Source: Panaeolus papilionaceus
Lineage: Eukaryota > Basidiomycota > Agaricomycetes > Agaricales
Assembly: GCA_015501605.1 (NCBI GenBank)
Contig: JADNRZ010000001.1
Span: 744,001 to 808,000 of the forward strand
Direction of reading: 5' to 3'
Length of the DNA: 64,000 bases
In this document: piece by piece, positions 37,822 through 49,328 of the stretch
How positions within the stretch are numbered: position 1 is the first letter of the stretch
Layout of the letters: each line of letters starts with the position of its first letter
Program-made: the position numbers and the translations under genes
The notes under the pieces: model-generated
Database searches by the model: none
The model's input: only the letters and a program-made list of their open reading frames with translations
Told to the model about the DNA's origin: nothing

Positions 37822-39243
37822 ACTTTCTAGACCGAAAGGTGAGATAGTCAAGGGGGTTAGTTATTTTGCTTCATAATTTATGGAGTACGATGATTTCCTC
37901 TTACGATAAAATGTGTAATCTCACGGCTCATCGTCGGTAGACGCTACACCATTGAGCATCCCGTGCACTCCAACATTCAATGTGCTACTTATTTCTGACA
38001 TACGGATGTAGGCTCCGTCGGTTTTGCCTCGGAATGTCATAGTCTCACACTTTGTCGAAATGTCACTTCGACGTCAGGAGAGCAACATAATTCTCGAATT
38101 TGTCCGTTGAAAAGGAACTCCAGTGTCATATCCAACAGTTCGCACCTCCTTATGTGTGTCGAGGAACTTCTTTTCTCGGTGATGGTGGTGATCAACTGCA
38201 TGGCAAGAAGTTTTGCCAAGAGGTCAAAAGCTAAAAATAAAATGTATTCTGCTTGAAATTGTCTTGGCTGAGTGCTGGCTGAGGATGTTAAACATATAAA
38301 TAGCTTGCAAGTGGGTCTGGAGAGCGTGCTCAGCAGATGGTCAATACCCCACACCGGAACCCGGATGCAGGCGGTCCTAATATTCCGCACCCAAATCTTA
38401 ACCTTAGCCAATCACAGAGATTTAGACTTACGGGTGGAATGAATGAGCAGTCGGAATGTTGCGAATATGATTGCATTCAATCATTGATCAGGATAAAAAC
38501 CACTCGCTGTATTGCCAAATAACATACGGAGGATCTTAGACGTGAGGTCAGAGATGTGGAATGAATTCATCAAACCACATGGTCGTACTTATTCAGATGC
38601 AGGACAGCTTTGGAGAATATCGGATGTCGAGGATTCCAGACATCCCCACAGCTCGGAGATTTTAGGACTGATATCTTTCACTGATGCTGCAGATAGACTG
38701 ACGCTTGCTCTTTGACCAGCCCCGGCCGCCTCCATACCAACTTCATTAATACTAAGATCAGTATTGCACGCCCTGAGTTGAAGGTGCGTATGATACCGTG
38801 ACCTTGAGCTCGCTGAACTTAATCGACATGCCGAGGAATGGAGTCTATTGACTTAGATAGTACTTAATTGCAAGATGTACAGCCTCACAGACCAACTGGG
38901 TATATGGTGGACTAGTAGCCGAGCTCTTGAACAGAAGCCACTCGGCCACCGACCACCTCTTTTGTCACCTTCTCTCGAGGTGCTCTTATTCAAGATTATC
39001 TGAGAATCATTCAGGGGGAGGCGAATATGAGCATTTAGGATTAGGTACATATGATGTCGTTTTTGAGACAAGATAAGTTACCGACCCTGAGTGAAGCACT
39101 TCGTCGGATGAGTATCATTTGATACGCTAGAACGAAGAAGGAATGCTTGTACACGAGGAGGGCACAGTCAATACCACCCTAAAGTATGTCGACTTATAAA
39201 AGTCTACAATGGACATCCCTTCCTTCAATTCTCCCCAAGCAAT
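37822..39243. other. Long intergenic stretch, no gene seen
   Basis: These 1.4 kb separate the head-to-head starts of the dehydrogenase and the MBOAT gene. Open frames are short and lack splice-linked partners. The sequence holds A/T-rich patches (38225-38300) but no recognised repeat. Confidence 0.3.
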
Positions 39244-40544
39244 ATGGCCCACCACGACGGGGCCATTCGAAACGCACAATGGCTTGCTGTAATTCCCCTC
39301 CTCGAAGGTATCCACATCTTTTCCTTAGCTGTTAAACCATCGCCATCCAGGGTGTTCCTCTTCTTTCCCGTGGTCTTACTCTCCGCTTTTGTAATATTTG
39401 CATCTGGGCTGACCTTGGAGGATTACCATGCGACATATGCGGTCGGTATCAAGCTTTGTACTGTTACTCTCCTCACTTCAACAGATATCCTCCTCTCATG
39501 CCCCCAAAGAGACTTCCACGCCAAGACACCCCAAAATGCATATAGTACGAAAGCTCCGTTCTCATCGCGTCTCTGGTGGGCTCTCTGCGTATGGCTTAAC
39601 CCTCGTGGTGTCAACTTCGCTCACGAACCGAAGATCCTGCCACCACGCCCATCCCAAGAGACCACAAAAGTGGCGTTTTGCAAACGTCAGCTTAGAGGCA
39701 TTGTGCCCTATGTAATTTTATGGGAGTTCGTCGGATGGATGAATCGTTCTAATCCCTATTTCTATCGCTTCGTCAATCCAAACACCATCGTGGGCTACAA
39801 GCGCCTGTGGAGATTAGCAGGCAACAACTACTGGTTCCATCTTGCGTTCATGATCGATCCAGGATATAAGTTGTTGAGCATTGTAGCTGTTTCTATCGGT
39901 CTGTCGAAGCCTCACGATTGGCCTGACATGTTTACATCTCCGAGGGAGGCCTATACGATTCGGAGGGTGTGGGGGTGAGTGCATGATGCAACACGAGGTG
40001 TGTTTGGTGTCTAATTGTCATACTTTTTAGCGTCTATTGGCACAAAATATTTCGTAGAGTGCGTTGACATCAAGTTCGAGAGATCTAGATCTGATGTTCG
40101 TTGAACAAATCACATTAGATTTTCACGACTCATGCCGACTTCGTTGCTTCAAAACTTCGACTACCCAAGAACGGTCTCTTTCAACGGTACTTCAAAATGT
40201 TTGTCATATTCGGTCTCTCGGGAATCCTTCACTTGGGAGGTGACATTATTGCTATGCGCAAGATCAGCGAGTCCGGCCTCATGATCACCTTCTTGCTTCA
40301 ACCCATCGCCATCATGGTAGAAGACGCAGTCCTTCATCTGTTCCACAAAGCGGGGTTTCGAAAGTCGAGACTTTCCAAGATTTTCGGTTACTGTTATGTG
40401 TTCCTGTGGTTTTCATGGAGCGTTACATTTGCTAGTGATGTGCAGATGAGATACGGCTATGGACAGGGATGGGGGCCACGCATCAGCCTAATTGAGAAGT
40501 TGAGGACGGGGAAGTGGAGTTATAGTATTCCAGACAACCTTTAA
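39244..40544 (+). CDS. MBOAT/wax-synthase-like membrane acyltransferase
   Basis: A polytopic membrane protein of the wax-synthase branch of membrane-bound O-acyltransferases (MBOAT_2). Members move acyl or acetyl groups from CoA to alcohols or terpenoids. The start at 39244 (MAHHDGAIRNAQWL) is followed by membrane segments (VFLFFPVVLLSAFVIFASG and others). Conserved family features include the RRVWG/VYWHKIFRR block, where the W-H pair is typical, THADFVASKL after the second intron, and the catalytic-region motif VIFGLSGILHLGGD with its His. The final segments are LMITFLLQPIAIMVEDAVLHL and YCYVFLWFSWSVTF. It is encoded by three exons of about 380 residues in total, usual for the family. Many such enzymes serve terpenoid clusters, but no terpene synthase lies nearby, so the substrate is open. 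Confidence 0.82.
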
Positions 40545-40603
40545 CGAACTGTAAATAGTACAGAGCCTGGGTGTAATGATACTTGTTGCCTCCAAATTTC
40601 TAC

Positions 40604-41553
40604 TTAAATGCATCGATCTGGTTACAGTGTGATGAGATATTTTCGCTGTTTTTCGAACCTTTTTCTATGTAATAACTTACCTGGAAGACCACGACCCGCA
40701 GAATTAACCCTGTTCTTAAGTGCATTGTTACCGCACAGCAGCCCTCGTACGAATGCTCCAGCGACTACGTTGGCGCCAGCTGGGGAGGTGTGGGTATTGT
40801 CAATCGGATAGAAGGCAGCAACACCATTCTGCCCGATCCTCCTGTAAGCTTGTGCGGCGTATGCATAGTGATCAATGTAAGTCACTCCGGTTCGAGCCGC
40901 CGCCGTCTGAGCATAACCAATGAATCTATTCGGCGCAACGATCGACCCGTTCGACCAACTGTTGTTAGGTGTTCGCGAAGCAACAATCGGAATGGCCCCT
41001 TTCGCCTTCAAAGAGTTGACAGCATTCTGAATGTAGTAAGGGAAGGTGCGAATGGTGATTGAGCTTCCGCTGTCGACGAAAACCTGAGTTCGTAGCAATG
41101 TGAAGGAAAAATCATGCGTGGTGGTACGTACTCTGCCCGCTTCACGGTAGCAGTGGTATCATAACCGTCACCAACGGCACACTGCCTACCATTGTCAACA
41201 GCTCCGGACGATCCATCGTTGTGACCGAACTCGATGATGACAAAATCTCCGCTTCTAACAGTGTTAACAAGCGTATTGAAGCGACCCTCATCAGTGTATG
41301 AGCGGGATGACCTTCCAGCAATTGCATTGTTCACCACCGGTATGGTGAGATATTGTGCCAGATACTGGCCCCATCCTATCAAATTGTCAGTTTTCCATTG
41401 CTTTAACACCTTGTTAAACTGTATACCGTCTCCTCCGCTTCCTCCGCCATTCCTGGCCATAGTAGAGTCACCGGCTAAGTAAACAGTTTGCCCGTGGGCT
41501 AAAGCGACAAACGCGAGGCCAACGACAGCAACAAAAGAGGAGAATTGCATCAT
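40604..41553 (-). CDS. Secreted rhamnogalacturonan acetylesterase (CE12)
   Basis: An SGNH/GDSL-fold esterase that removes acetyl groups from pectin rhamnogalacturonan. The start at 41553 gives the signal peptide MMQFSSFVAVVGLAFVALAHG. The catalytic Ser is in LAGDSTMARNGGG, the oxyanion Gly region is AIAGRSSRSY, the Asn is in EFGHNDGS, and the Asp-His pair is in DNTHTSPAGA, so all SGNH blocks are present. An intron after GGSGGDG skips a 60-nt stretch with a CTGAC branch site to give GWGQYLAQYL. A second intron follows the DTTATVKRA region. The C-terminus reads SAGRGLPG and then either splices to a short exon ending at 40604 (DRCI, supplying the usual final Cys) or reads on to 40622. The size of about 245 residues is typical. 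It fits the pectin and cellulose theme of the neighbouring dehydrogenase. Confidence 0.88.
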
Positions 41554-42261
41554 GTTGAGGGTTTGGACATAGCTTTAGAATCTCACCATATATTTTATAC
41601 TTCCGTGCACCGCTGCATGGTCAGCTGATACTCTGATATACCGAGGGAGTTACACCGAGAATCATAGAAAAATGCTTGTTTTGCCAAGGCTACCTTTCCA
41701 TATTGCAAGCGGATGACTTGCCAACCCCTTGGTGAGTGCTCGCTAGTGTTCGTCGATTCAGCTACCGTTAGTAGAGTGCATCATGACACATGTCAACGTG
41801 TGATTAAATAGCCACCTCCAAGCGTAAAACGAGCGGATAGGGTGCAGCCACTGCGGGCGGATCCTCAGGTGACTTGAGAATGCGTGTATCTAAGTTCTTC
41901 TCCGGAAAATTGTAGACCTGACAGCGTCCAAATTTCTCCCAAGTTGATTCAATATTTCTCATTGAGACAGTTTGGCTTTTAGACGGGGTAAACTAAAAAT
42001 CCAAAACTTTTTTCCTTTCGTCACGCAGGCATAAATCAATATTCCGAACAAGCGCCCGTCGAGATAGGTCATATCGTGGCTTTGAAGAATGTCATGATCA
42101 CAAGGCCAGGCGGCTGACTGTATCATGTCGAGACCTGGTCGCCTCATCTTTTAAAGTATGTAAGATTTTCATGTTTCCTTCAGTTTGCACGGATTTCTCA
42201 GCGATGCAAGCCTGGATAGAGTGAAGGGTGTGATTCAAATTCCAACAAGGCGAGGCTATAA
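41554..42261. other. Intergenic, no gene seen
   Basis: This is the upstream region of the esterase (a CATATATTTTATAC TATA-like run at about 41586-41600) and the 3' flank of the cyclin-like gene. No coding feature was recognised. Confidence 0.3.
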
Positions 42262-43817
42262 TTAGCAACAGTATCCGAGTCCATGACAGTAACGAGCATG
42301 TTCAAGCACCTTTGGTCTTGCTTTAAGGAATGATAGTCCCCCCTCTAACCGAGCATTAGAATTGGCTGCCCAGTGGCATAAAGCCCACTCCCTCACTCGA
42401 GAACTGCTCTGCGGAGGTAGAGACCATAGAATCAGTACAACGCATCAAAAGGAACATAAATAGCGACACACTTTATGATTTTTAACTGAGTTGTATTTCT
42501 TGAAGAGCATGGGATGAGGCGTGGGATCAAGGACGACATAATCCAGCATGCATTCAGCAATCGAAACGATATCGCCTTCCTCATAAGTCGTCGAATGCGC
42601 CAATCCATGAGTCTAATAATAAGGGAATCAGAGAAATTAACGGGAATACTTTAGTGAAGAGCGGATAACAAACCCATTCTGTTTGCCCATCGACCAACAG
42701 AGATAGCCAAATTACTGCCGCCGCCTTCAATGAAGGAGCGTATTTGATCATTCTATAGTCGGCATAACTGACGACAGTTAGATACTCCACCACCGAGGTC
42801 TTGACAGCATTGTTCACTGGTTCGGCCCGTGCAGCTCTCTTGATCCATTCTACGGGTCCCGGGGAACTCACCCTCCATTCGAGGCAGTTTAACACTATCA
42901 TCTCGCCCTTGTGGATATGGCTCATGGGCCAGTCTCATGCCCTGGATGAGCTGTAGAGGGTCTCTATCGAGAGCTCAGACCTGCTTTCATACTTGGAAGC
43001 GATGAAAAGGGCACAGGTTGCTAACAGCGTAAGCTTTCTTTTCGATACGATTCGCTTGCTTAGAAATCGGTCGATGATGTTAATCCCGAGGAATAGCGAC
43101 TCGGCTGGCTCTGTGTCTAATCGGTGATGTGTGCCTATAATCCAGTCAACAAGGGCATCGCGGTCTATCCAAGTGATTTGATCCTGGTGAGCCATGTAAT
43201 TTGGGTTTGGGATGGCCGTCATCTAAATTCAAGTATTATTAGCGGGATATCATAAAATTAATAGCTTCAACACACCTCTGCCTCTTTCGAGTAAGCCGCT
43301 ATGTCGGCAGTGTATTCATCCACTTGTTCGATAAGTTGCTCGACCACATGTTCCGCTATTTTTCGTCCACTATGTGGAGGCTCGTGTGTCGGACTGGGAG
43401 GGCTGAGAATACGCAGATTATTGATAGAAGAGTTGACTCGTTGAATAACATGTGCTTGTATATCAACTGTGTCCTCTTCGAGAGTGTAAACAATCACAGG
43501 TATTGGTAGTGCCAGATCAGACGTCCCAGTATCGGGAGTAGTTGAGACTGATCCTGAAATGCTAGGGGTATCTGGGGTGGTTTCGCAGACTTCAGGTAGG
43601 ATTATACGCGCTTCTGGTACAGGGAAGGCTGCCTCTGCTTTTGTTTCTAGTTCATACTTTGGAAGCGTGTCGGATGTAGGGAGGGTAGTGGTATCAACTG
43701 TTCCAGAAAGAGCCTGATTGCGATGTTTAGATGATGCTTTCAACAGGCCTTTGTGCATACCTTTGCGACTTCCTCAAACTCTATTGTCGGCTCGTGATAG
43801 AGAGTATTAGCAGTCAT
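42262..43817 (-). CDS. B-type-cyclin-like gene with in-frame stop (possible pseudogene)
   Basis: A cyclin of B-type layout. The predicted start is 43817 (MTANTLYHEPTIEFEEVAK). An intron joins to ALSGTVDTTTLP, then comes a polar region, then the cyclin box. Signature blocks are NPNYMAHQDQITW, RDALVDWIIGTHHRL, LFLGINIIDRFLSKR, LTLLATCALFIASKYE, then KGEMIVLNCLEWRVSSPGPVEW and AAVIWLSLLVDGQTEW, with a C-terminal exon carrying KKYNSVKNHK. Between SKYE and KGEM an in-frame TGA (42935-42937) interrupts the frame. That interval is 25 codons counting the stop, exactly the length of the same interval in the second cyclin at 53457. A 60-nt intron with a weak GTCTGA donor could remove the stop, but it would also delete a conserved helix. 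The product may therefore be truncated. The C-terminal exons to 42262 are inferred from splice consensus. Confidence 0.65.
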
Positions 43818-44219
43818 CGCTATGGATCAGAGTCCCAAGCAAGAGGGAATGAACTGCGAAGGGCGGGGATGGATGTGAGATAACATCATGAAATATTAAA
43901 ATGCGTTGAGAATACCCTGTGCGATTTATTTTTTTTCATCTATTATTGACGTTCAATGCAGTGTTCGGTCGAACAACTTATCAGAAGCTATGAATGAATT
44001 TCACTGCACTCCGAGTCAAGCTGTCATGGTGTGTCAGAGTTCGAACACCCACATTGAGATCGGCATTTCCCGGTGGCTTTGGAAGCAAACACTTGGAACC
44101 ATGTGCTCTCGAGGGATCTGGAGTCTTCCATGTTGACGAACTGACTATGGTAGCATGTGCATTGGCGCAGCTTTTGCTGCTATCACTCCAATACTCATCA
44201 TCGATAGCTTCATAGCCTT
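43818..44219. other. Intergenic, divergent promoter
   Basis: This gap lies between the cyclin-like gene start and the plus-strand gene at 44220. A T-rich tract (ATTTTTTTTCATC) lies at about 43926. No gene was recognised. Confidence 0.3.
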
Positions 44220-44900
44220 ATGCTTCGTCCTATAACAACCCTCGTATTCATCCTCGTCGCAGTATTCACAGTCGCCACCTTTAACCAGTACCTCAACGCC
44301 GCCTCAGCCTTCGATATGAGCAGCAGCTACAATCTTTGGACTTCACAATATAGCGGGTACCTCGAAAGAGCTCAACCATTCCCTAACCCTCACAGTTTCC
44401 AACCACAGAGGTCGGAGCTGCGCCTCGCTGTGCTCCGTAACGCACCCGTCGAACCAGAGGGCTTCACTCTCGCTCTGTTTGCCAATCGCATCGCTGTGGA
44501 CCACTATGGCAGAGTCTTTACGCTGAAAGATAAGGATTTCGACGGTATACTCGACTTGGCCAGCCAGTCCACGTCGCTCCCCCAGACAGGCAGCTTCCGG
44601 AATCAGTGGAGAGTCAAACAAGAACGCACTAGCTACCCCATCGACAGGATTCTTGTTCCAAAGTCGACTCTTAGCGTCACACCAACCGAAAACTACGAAG
44701 AAGAGTTCGACGAAGTTAGCGTCTACGGCTTCGACAAAAGTCGTAGGGAATTACAAGATCCTGTGGATGGTATTGATCAATTGCCGAGTCCATTGTTTGA
44801 ACTTGACGGGCTGGCGTTGGAAGCTAGATCTGATGAGGGTGACGAGAAGGACGAGGTGGTCTTGGGTAGAGTAAAGGCTATTCTGAGCAATGCTTTCTAG
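44220..44900 (+). CDS. Unrecognised secreted or membrane-anchored protein
   Basis: A single uninterrupted frame of 226 residues. It begins with a strongly hydrophobic N-terminus (LVFILVAVFTVATF) that could be a signal peptide or single-pass anchor. The rest is soluble and increasingly acidic (EEEFDEVSVYGFDKSRREL, SDEGDEKDEVVLG). One stretch, KDKDFDGILDL, resembles an EF-hand calcium loop, but a second copy is not seen. I do not recognise the family. It is supported by frame length, the signal-like start and the lack of a competing frame. Confidence 0.6.
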   Translation: MLRPITTLVFILVAVFTVATFNQYLNAASAFDMSSSYNLWTSQYSGYLERAQPFPNPHSFQPQRSELRLAVLRNAPVEPEGFTLALFANRIAVDHYGRVFTLKDKDFDGILDLASQSTSLPQTGSFRNQWRVKQERTSYPIDRILVPKSTLSVTPTENYEEEFDEVSVYGFDKSRRELQDPVDGIDQLPSPLFELDGLALEARSDEGDEKDEVVLGRVKAILSNAF

Positions 44901-45591
44901 TATATACTTTCCCTTTTTGATGCCTTCTAGTGCTTATCAGTTGAACAAGTTACGACGTGGTTGATTTCATGCTTGTCTTCTTCAAATCTTATCACATCAC
45001 CACGAAAGATTGACATGTGTTTAAATTTACATGGTGGAAATGACAGTGCTTCACAATAATAATTCAAACCTTTAACCTCTGTATTTCACCTCTTTCGGCG
45101 ACTGACTACGTTGCTCATTATAACATACCAGCACGGTGTAAACAAGGTGCAAATGGGAATCCTATTAACATAATGGCTTCAACGCCCGACATAACTATCT
45201 CGCAAAAACGAATTGCATGGACAAACTGCAAGAATATTCGCTTGGGCTAAACAAGGAATGGATGCTGGCGAGGAGTGCTGAAGGCTGGTTTAAAATTACG
45301 GGCAAAGGATTCCCGAGGTTGTCAACCAAAACCAGATCATATCTGTGATGATCGCCAGGTCAGAGTAGATGTCAGCGACGATGGTGGCCGAAACGTCATG
45401 CTGCATATCCATAGCGTCAGAGATGCAATTTTCATGATGGCAAATCAATGTCTAGGGCAGAACACCCTGGTGGATGGAATTGGGTTTAGGTGTGGACGAC
45501 TAGACGGTGTGCCAAGGGCAGACAGTGGCGCTGTTAAAACTGGGGCCGGTACAGTGGCAGGAAGGGAAGTATAGATAGATTACAAGGTGGA
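44901..45591. other. Intergenic, convergent 3' ends
   Basis: The stretch lies between the stops of two convergent genes. A 99-residue open frame at 45275-45574 is not supported by splice partners, codon pattern or recognisable motifs. No repeat was seen. Confidence 0.3.
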
Positions 45592-46807
45592 TTAGATTGC
45601 TCGTCCACCTGCTGCACCACCTACGGCGCCACCTTGCATGTCGCTTTCCTCGAATTGTGCCCTGGCACGTTTGATGTCTTCTTGCATGAAAAGCAGCTCC
45701 TCCATACGAGCAAGTTTCTTTGCATCTGCGGGGCGTGACAAAGCACGTCTGAGATCATCTATGGATAGACGTGTTTTACGTGTTGGACCTGCAGCTTGTT
45801 GACACTAGTAATTTGAAGACCAACAATTTGGGATTCAGTAAATATTCGGTAATATAAATGAAAATAAAGAGACATACCACGTCAGTGATATATTCAATCA
45901 GGATCTCCTCCATGACGTTGACAGTATCATTGGCTGGGTTTCTGTCATCTCCAAAGCCATACATAAGATTTTTCACTATATGGAAAAAAGTAGAGAAATG
46001 AGGACGGAATTCAAAGGTAACTGAGAAACCGGTTTCCGACTTACACTCCTTCGTAAATAGACCCTTCATATTGCTCTGCCTTCTTCCTCCTCTGCCTCCT
46101 CCCCCACTCATCGCAGCACTTTCTCGCTGATAAGCAGGTGTGTAAGCCGAAAACGTTGGGGCCCTTTGAGGCAGCGCAGGTGGCACAGGTGTCGTTGCCT
46201 GTGTGTGATGGGTGGCCGCATGTGCAGTCAAATGCGTATTCAGGTGTGAATGGGCATGACTATGCGTGTGTGCTGAATACGGGCTATTGGAAACCAAAAC
46301 AGCAGATGACACAGGTGTAGGAGTGACGCTAGTGGTTGTAGTAGCGGCCATGGTCGCAGTTGTCGTTCCAGCAGTTGTCATAGGGCGAGCAGCCTGTTGA
46401 GCTGCAGCAGCTTGAGCAGCGGCTAAGGCACTAACATTATGTGCGCCGACACTGAGATGGGGCGAGACGTAGCCGTAGGGATTGTAGCTCCATCCATAGC
46501 CTGTTACACCTGCTTGATAAGGACCTGCAGGGTATGTATACGCGCCAGTCATCCCAGTCATCGGAGTCATCCCAGCCATCGCCTGATGGTGATGGGTATA
46601 TGGGTAAGCACTGTATGCATAGGTCGTCGTTGTTTGGGTTGGCGTCAAAGTAGGTGTAGTTGCTGTTGCTGTTGTTGGTGTCGCTGGAGTCGTGGTAGCG
46701 ACTGTTTGAGCGGCGGTTGACGGCGCAGCTGGTATCGTATTGGTCGCTGCAGCTGTTGGTGCCGCCGTCGTCGCTGTTGTTGGTGGTATGTAAGGTGTAA
46801 AAGACAT
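45592..46807 (-). CDS. TAF13: TFIID subunit TAF13 with long low-complexity N-terminus
   Basis: A histone-fold subunit of general transcription factor TFIID (partner TAF11). The conserved part starts at MKGLFTKE and, after an intron, continues KNLMYGFGDDRNPANDTVNV and MEEILIEYITDV. A second intron leads to CQQAAGPTRKTRLSIDDLRRAL and SRPADAKKLARMEELLFMQE, ending KRARAQFEESDMQGG with the stop at 45592. The start at 46807 (MSFTPYIPPTTATT) fits better than an in-frame ATG at 46837. About 250 residues of Thr/Ala/Pro-rich, then Tyr/Gly and His-rich sequence precede the fold. TAF13 is usually only about 120-130 residues, so this N-terminal extension is long. Confidence 0.92.
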
Positions 46808-47053
46808 TGTGAATGAGAGTGACTCCAGGAAGAGCAATTGTGAGACTCGGGATCAATATTGTGTGAATAAATGACATAATCGATATTACCCCCTGACACT
46901 TCGAAGTTCGAACACGCGTTACCATCGCGTCTTTAACACTTCCAGTCATCTCGTGTAAAACATAATCCCAGTCTAGTGGATCGAGGAATCAACATATTTT
47001 CTCCACTCTCTCAACCGACCTCTAAGACTCGATATATCTCACAACATACATAC
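46808..47053. promoter_or_regulatory. Bidirectional promoter of TAF13 and Nudix gene
   Basis: A 246-bp gap separates two divergent starts. One ACGCGT box at 46914-46919 lies about 107 bp from the TAF13 ATG and 135 bp from the Nudix ATG, so it could serve both genes. Confidence 0.45.
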
Positions 47054-47950
47054 ATGTCGTCGTCATCTGACATCCCACCAGGCATCGATAATCCTCTTGT
47101 GCAGTATCGAGTCGGTGCAGGTGAAGATAAAAATTGGCTCGACTACGCGGAGGTCAGAAAATATACCAATGCATTCATAGTGCAAGATGGAAAGGTATTT
47201 ATAACCAACATGCAAGAAAATGTACTGTGATTGATCGAAGTGTTCGACGATAGGTTTTGTTGGGATACAAAAAACGCGGATTCGGTATGGGGATGTGAGT
47301 GCCAACACGACTCAATTAAGCGACGAGTGCACTAATAATCGTCGTTAGGTACAACGGGTTTGGTATGTGGCACTCCTACATTGACGATAGCCATTTATGT
47401 TGAGCCTTAAATCCTACATACATGCACCAGGCGGAAAGGTCGACCCAGGTGAAACATCGATTCAAGCCGCTGTCCGGGAGTTGGAAGTTTGTTGCAAAAT
47501 TATGGGCACTTGTGTACTGTTTAGTAACTGGTTCACAAAATTAGGAAGAGGCTGGAATCACAGCACCTCTAACCCACGCCGGTTCGCTGTTTTTCATGAC
47601 CGAAGGCACAAACTGGGCCTTCCAGATCGAAATTTATCGCGCAGATACATATGAGGGTACAATCACTGAGTGATTTTTTTCATTGTTTTACAGAGACTCT
47701 CCTGACTCAATTAAATCACAGAACTGATGAAATGCGTCCCGAGTGGTTCAAAATCTCTGGATCAGAGGCGCAGGAAGAAGAGGCTAACAAGGATCTCCCT
47801 CCGATTCCTTTTGACAAGATGTGGGATACAGATCATATCTGGTTGCCTTGGCTATTCGAAAAGCAAAATTTTGCAGGAAGAGCTGATTTCAAGCTTGGTG
47901 ATAAGGAGGGCACGTTTGTCGTGTGGAAGTGGTGGTATGGAACATATTGA
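47054..47950 (+). CDS. MTH1-like Nudix hydrolase (8-oxo-dGTP diphosphatase type)
   Basis: Probably sanitises oxidised purine nucleoside triphosphates. The start at 47054 (MSSSSDIPPGIDNPL) is followed by YTNAFIVQDGK, an intron, VLLGYKKRGFGMGM, an intron, and a very short exon YNGFG. The Nudix box GKVDPGETSIQAAVRELE/EEAG follows, split by one intron (donor GTTTGT); its REL-EE-G core is complete. The downstream part SLFFMTEGTNWAFQIEIYRAD and the MTH1-like block DEMRPEWFKI, PPIPFDKMWDTDHIWLP, then FEKQNFAGRADF complete the family pattern. The stop is at 47948-47950. It shares a short divergent promoter with TAF13. Confidence 0.88.
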
Positions 47951-48727
47951 GGGAGTGCAAACTAGTCTTTGCTTGAATCAGTTGCATTCAGTTATTTTAG
48001 AGATAACAAGATGTCATAAGCAATAATAGACGCGTAATTTAGCTCTCAACTTTAAACTGGCTGAACAAAGTAAGCGCTGTCGATGCAAGTGATAATCGTC
48101 ACTGTATATCAAATACCTGTCTGCAACAAAGGCGCTGCCATGGATCATCAAAGGTTATCTGTAAACGGCCTGGGTAACGTTTGTTCTTTTATTACCTTAA
48201 TGCTGACCTCCCTGGCTAGTTAGTTTAACTCTTAAAACCTATCCCGCTACTTTATTTGCTCCGTACATCAAAGAGAGTACATAGACAAAGATTAACAATG
48301 CGGCCCTAAGGACATGATTTAAATTAAGCGCGCGACACAATTAAGGAACGATCACGTGGGATCACAACAAGACGCGTCCTCCAGGCGAGCGGAGCAGCAA
48401 TTGCTCTTGCTTTTGAAACTTCACCTTCTACCAAACAGACCAACTGCTCTGTCCCCACAAATCTCCCTACTCGGGTCAAGTTATCTCCTATATCGCTTGC
48501 GGGAATCTTCCTTTCCTATGACTATCAAATTTCACTTTTGTACCTACCTCTGCACTCTAGCCAATGGCTGCACCCATAATCGTGCAGCTGAAAGCATCCC
48601 AAGTATTTGGAATGGCGCTAAAGACTTCCCCTCAGATCACCCTATGTGGGGCTACATCGATTTTAGCATGTGCATCGATGACAAGCCTAAATCACCTCAT
48701 GACCGGCATCAGCAAGTTGGCAATTTG
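47951..48727. other. Gene-poor stretch, no gene seen
   Basis: This marks the left border of a 5-kb region without recognised genes. It contains an ACGCGT at 48030-48035. A 139-residue open frame at 48356-48775 shows no family motif and overlaps the palindromic sequence next door, so it is not called. Confidence 0.3.
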
Positions 48728-48925
48728 CTTGCCGCTTTTTTTCCGCTTTTGGACTTGCGGCAAGTCCAAAATTAGAAAAGCGTCTGATTTCAGGGCGAAT
48801 CTAAGCCAAATTTGGCTTAGCTCTGGGAGATTTACGCAACTTTTTTAAAAATCGGACGCGGCTTTTCTTGCTTGCCGCTTATTCGCTTTTTTTCGCTTTT
48901 TTTCGCTTTTAAAAGCGAAAAAAAG
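48728..48925. repeat. Cluster of perfect palindromes
   Basis: Three perfect palindromes are visible: GGACTTGC-g-GCAAGTCC at 48751-48767, a 20-bp one centred on AAATTT at 48801-48820 (arms CTAAGCCAAA), and a 30-bp one centred on CTTTTAAAAG at 48896-48925. GCTTGCCGC occurs near 48728 and again near 48870. An imperfect longer inverted relation (AAATC-GACGC-TTTTCT) links the two sides of the 20-bp palindrome. The arrangement looks like a compact foldback element or a decayed transposon end; origin unknown. Confidence 0.55.
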
Positions 48926-49328
48926 TAAAATGCCCACTTCCTGATGCGAGGGGAAGCACGCGAGTCACCCCCAGAATTGGTTTTGCATACCGCATCACCT
49001 TCAAGCCAGCCCTCTCATAGTGGTCAAGTAGAACCCCAGCAAGAGCCGTTGCAGAAGGAATTGCCCTCTGGTAAGCGAAGGCGTTCAACCACAACACAGT
49101 TAGATATTGCTCGAGCCAAAAGCAGAACAAAGAGACTGAGTGGCTCAAGACCTCTCGAGGCTGAGAGGCCTCCAACTACATCGCAGTCGAGTGTCGACCA
49201 GAACACGGGTGGCCGGCTTGCAGAATCAGTTATGACCGTTCCACTAGCAATCCCTGAACTCTCTAGTACTTCATTGCCGGGAACAGCTGTGATGACGTCT
49301 ACTTACTGTCAAATGGCTCGGCAATATG
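48926..49328. other. Possible remnant coding frame, unrecognised
   Basis: A plus-strand frame from 48944 runs through this stretch into the inverted repeat at 49329. It encodes a Ser/Pro/Arg-rich product with KRRRSTTTQLDIARAKSRTK. It has no known domain and may be a decayed mobile-element gene. It is not called as a gene. Confidence 0.25.

Noticed and set aside
39244..40544. The polytopic membrane protein as a STE3 pheromone receptor partner for the CaaX gene
   Set aside because: Its W-H and GLSGILHLGGD motifs are those of MBOAT/wax synthase enzymes, not of seven-helix receptors.
45275..45574. A 99-residue frame between two convergent genes
   Set aside because: It has no motif and lies where two 3' regions are expected.
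48356..48775. A 139-residue frame in the gene-poor region
   Set aside because: Composition is like random translation, it overlaps a palindrome, and no splice-linked partner was found.
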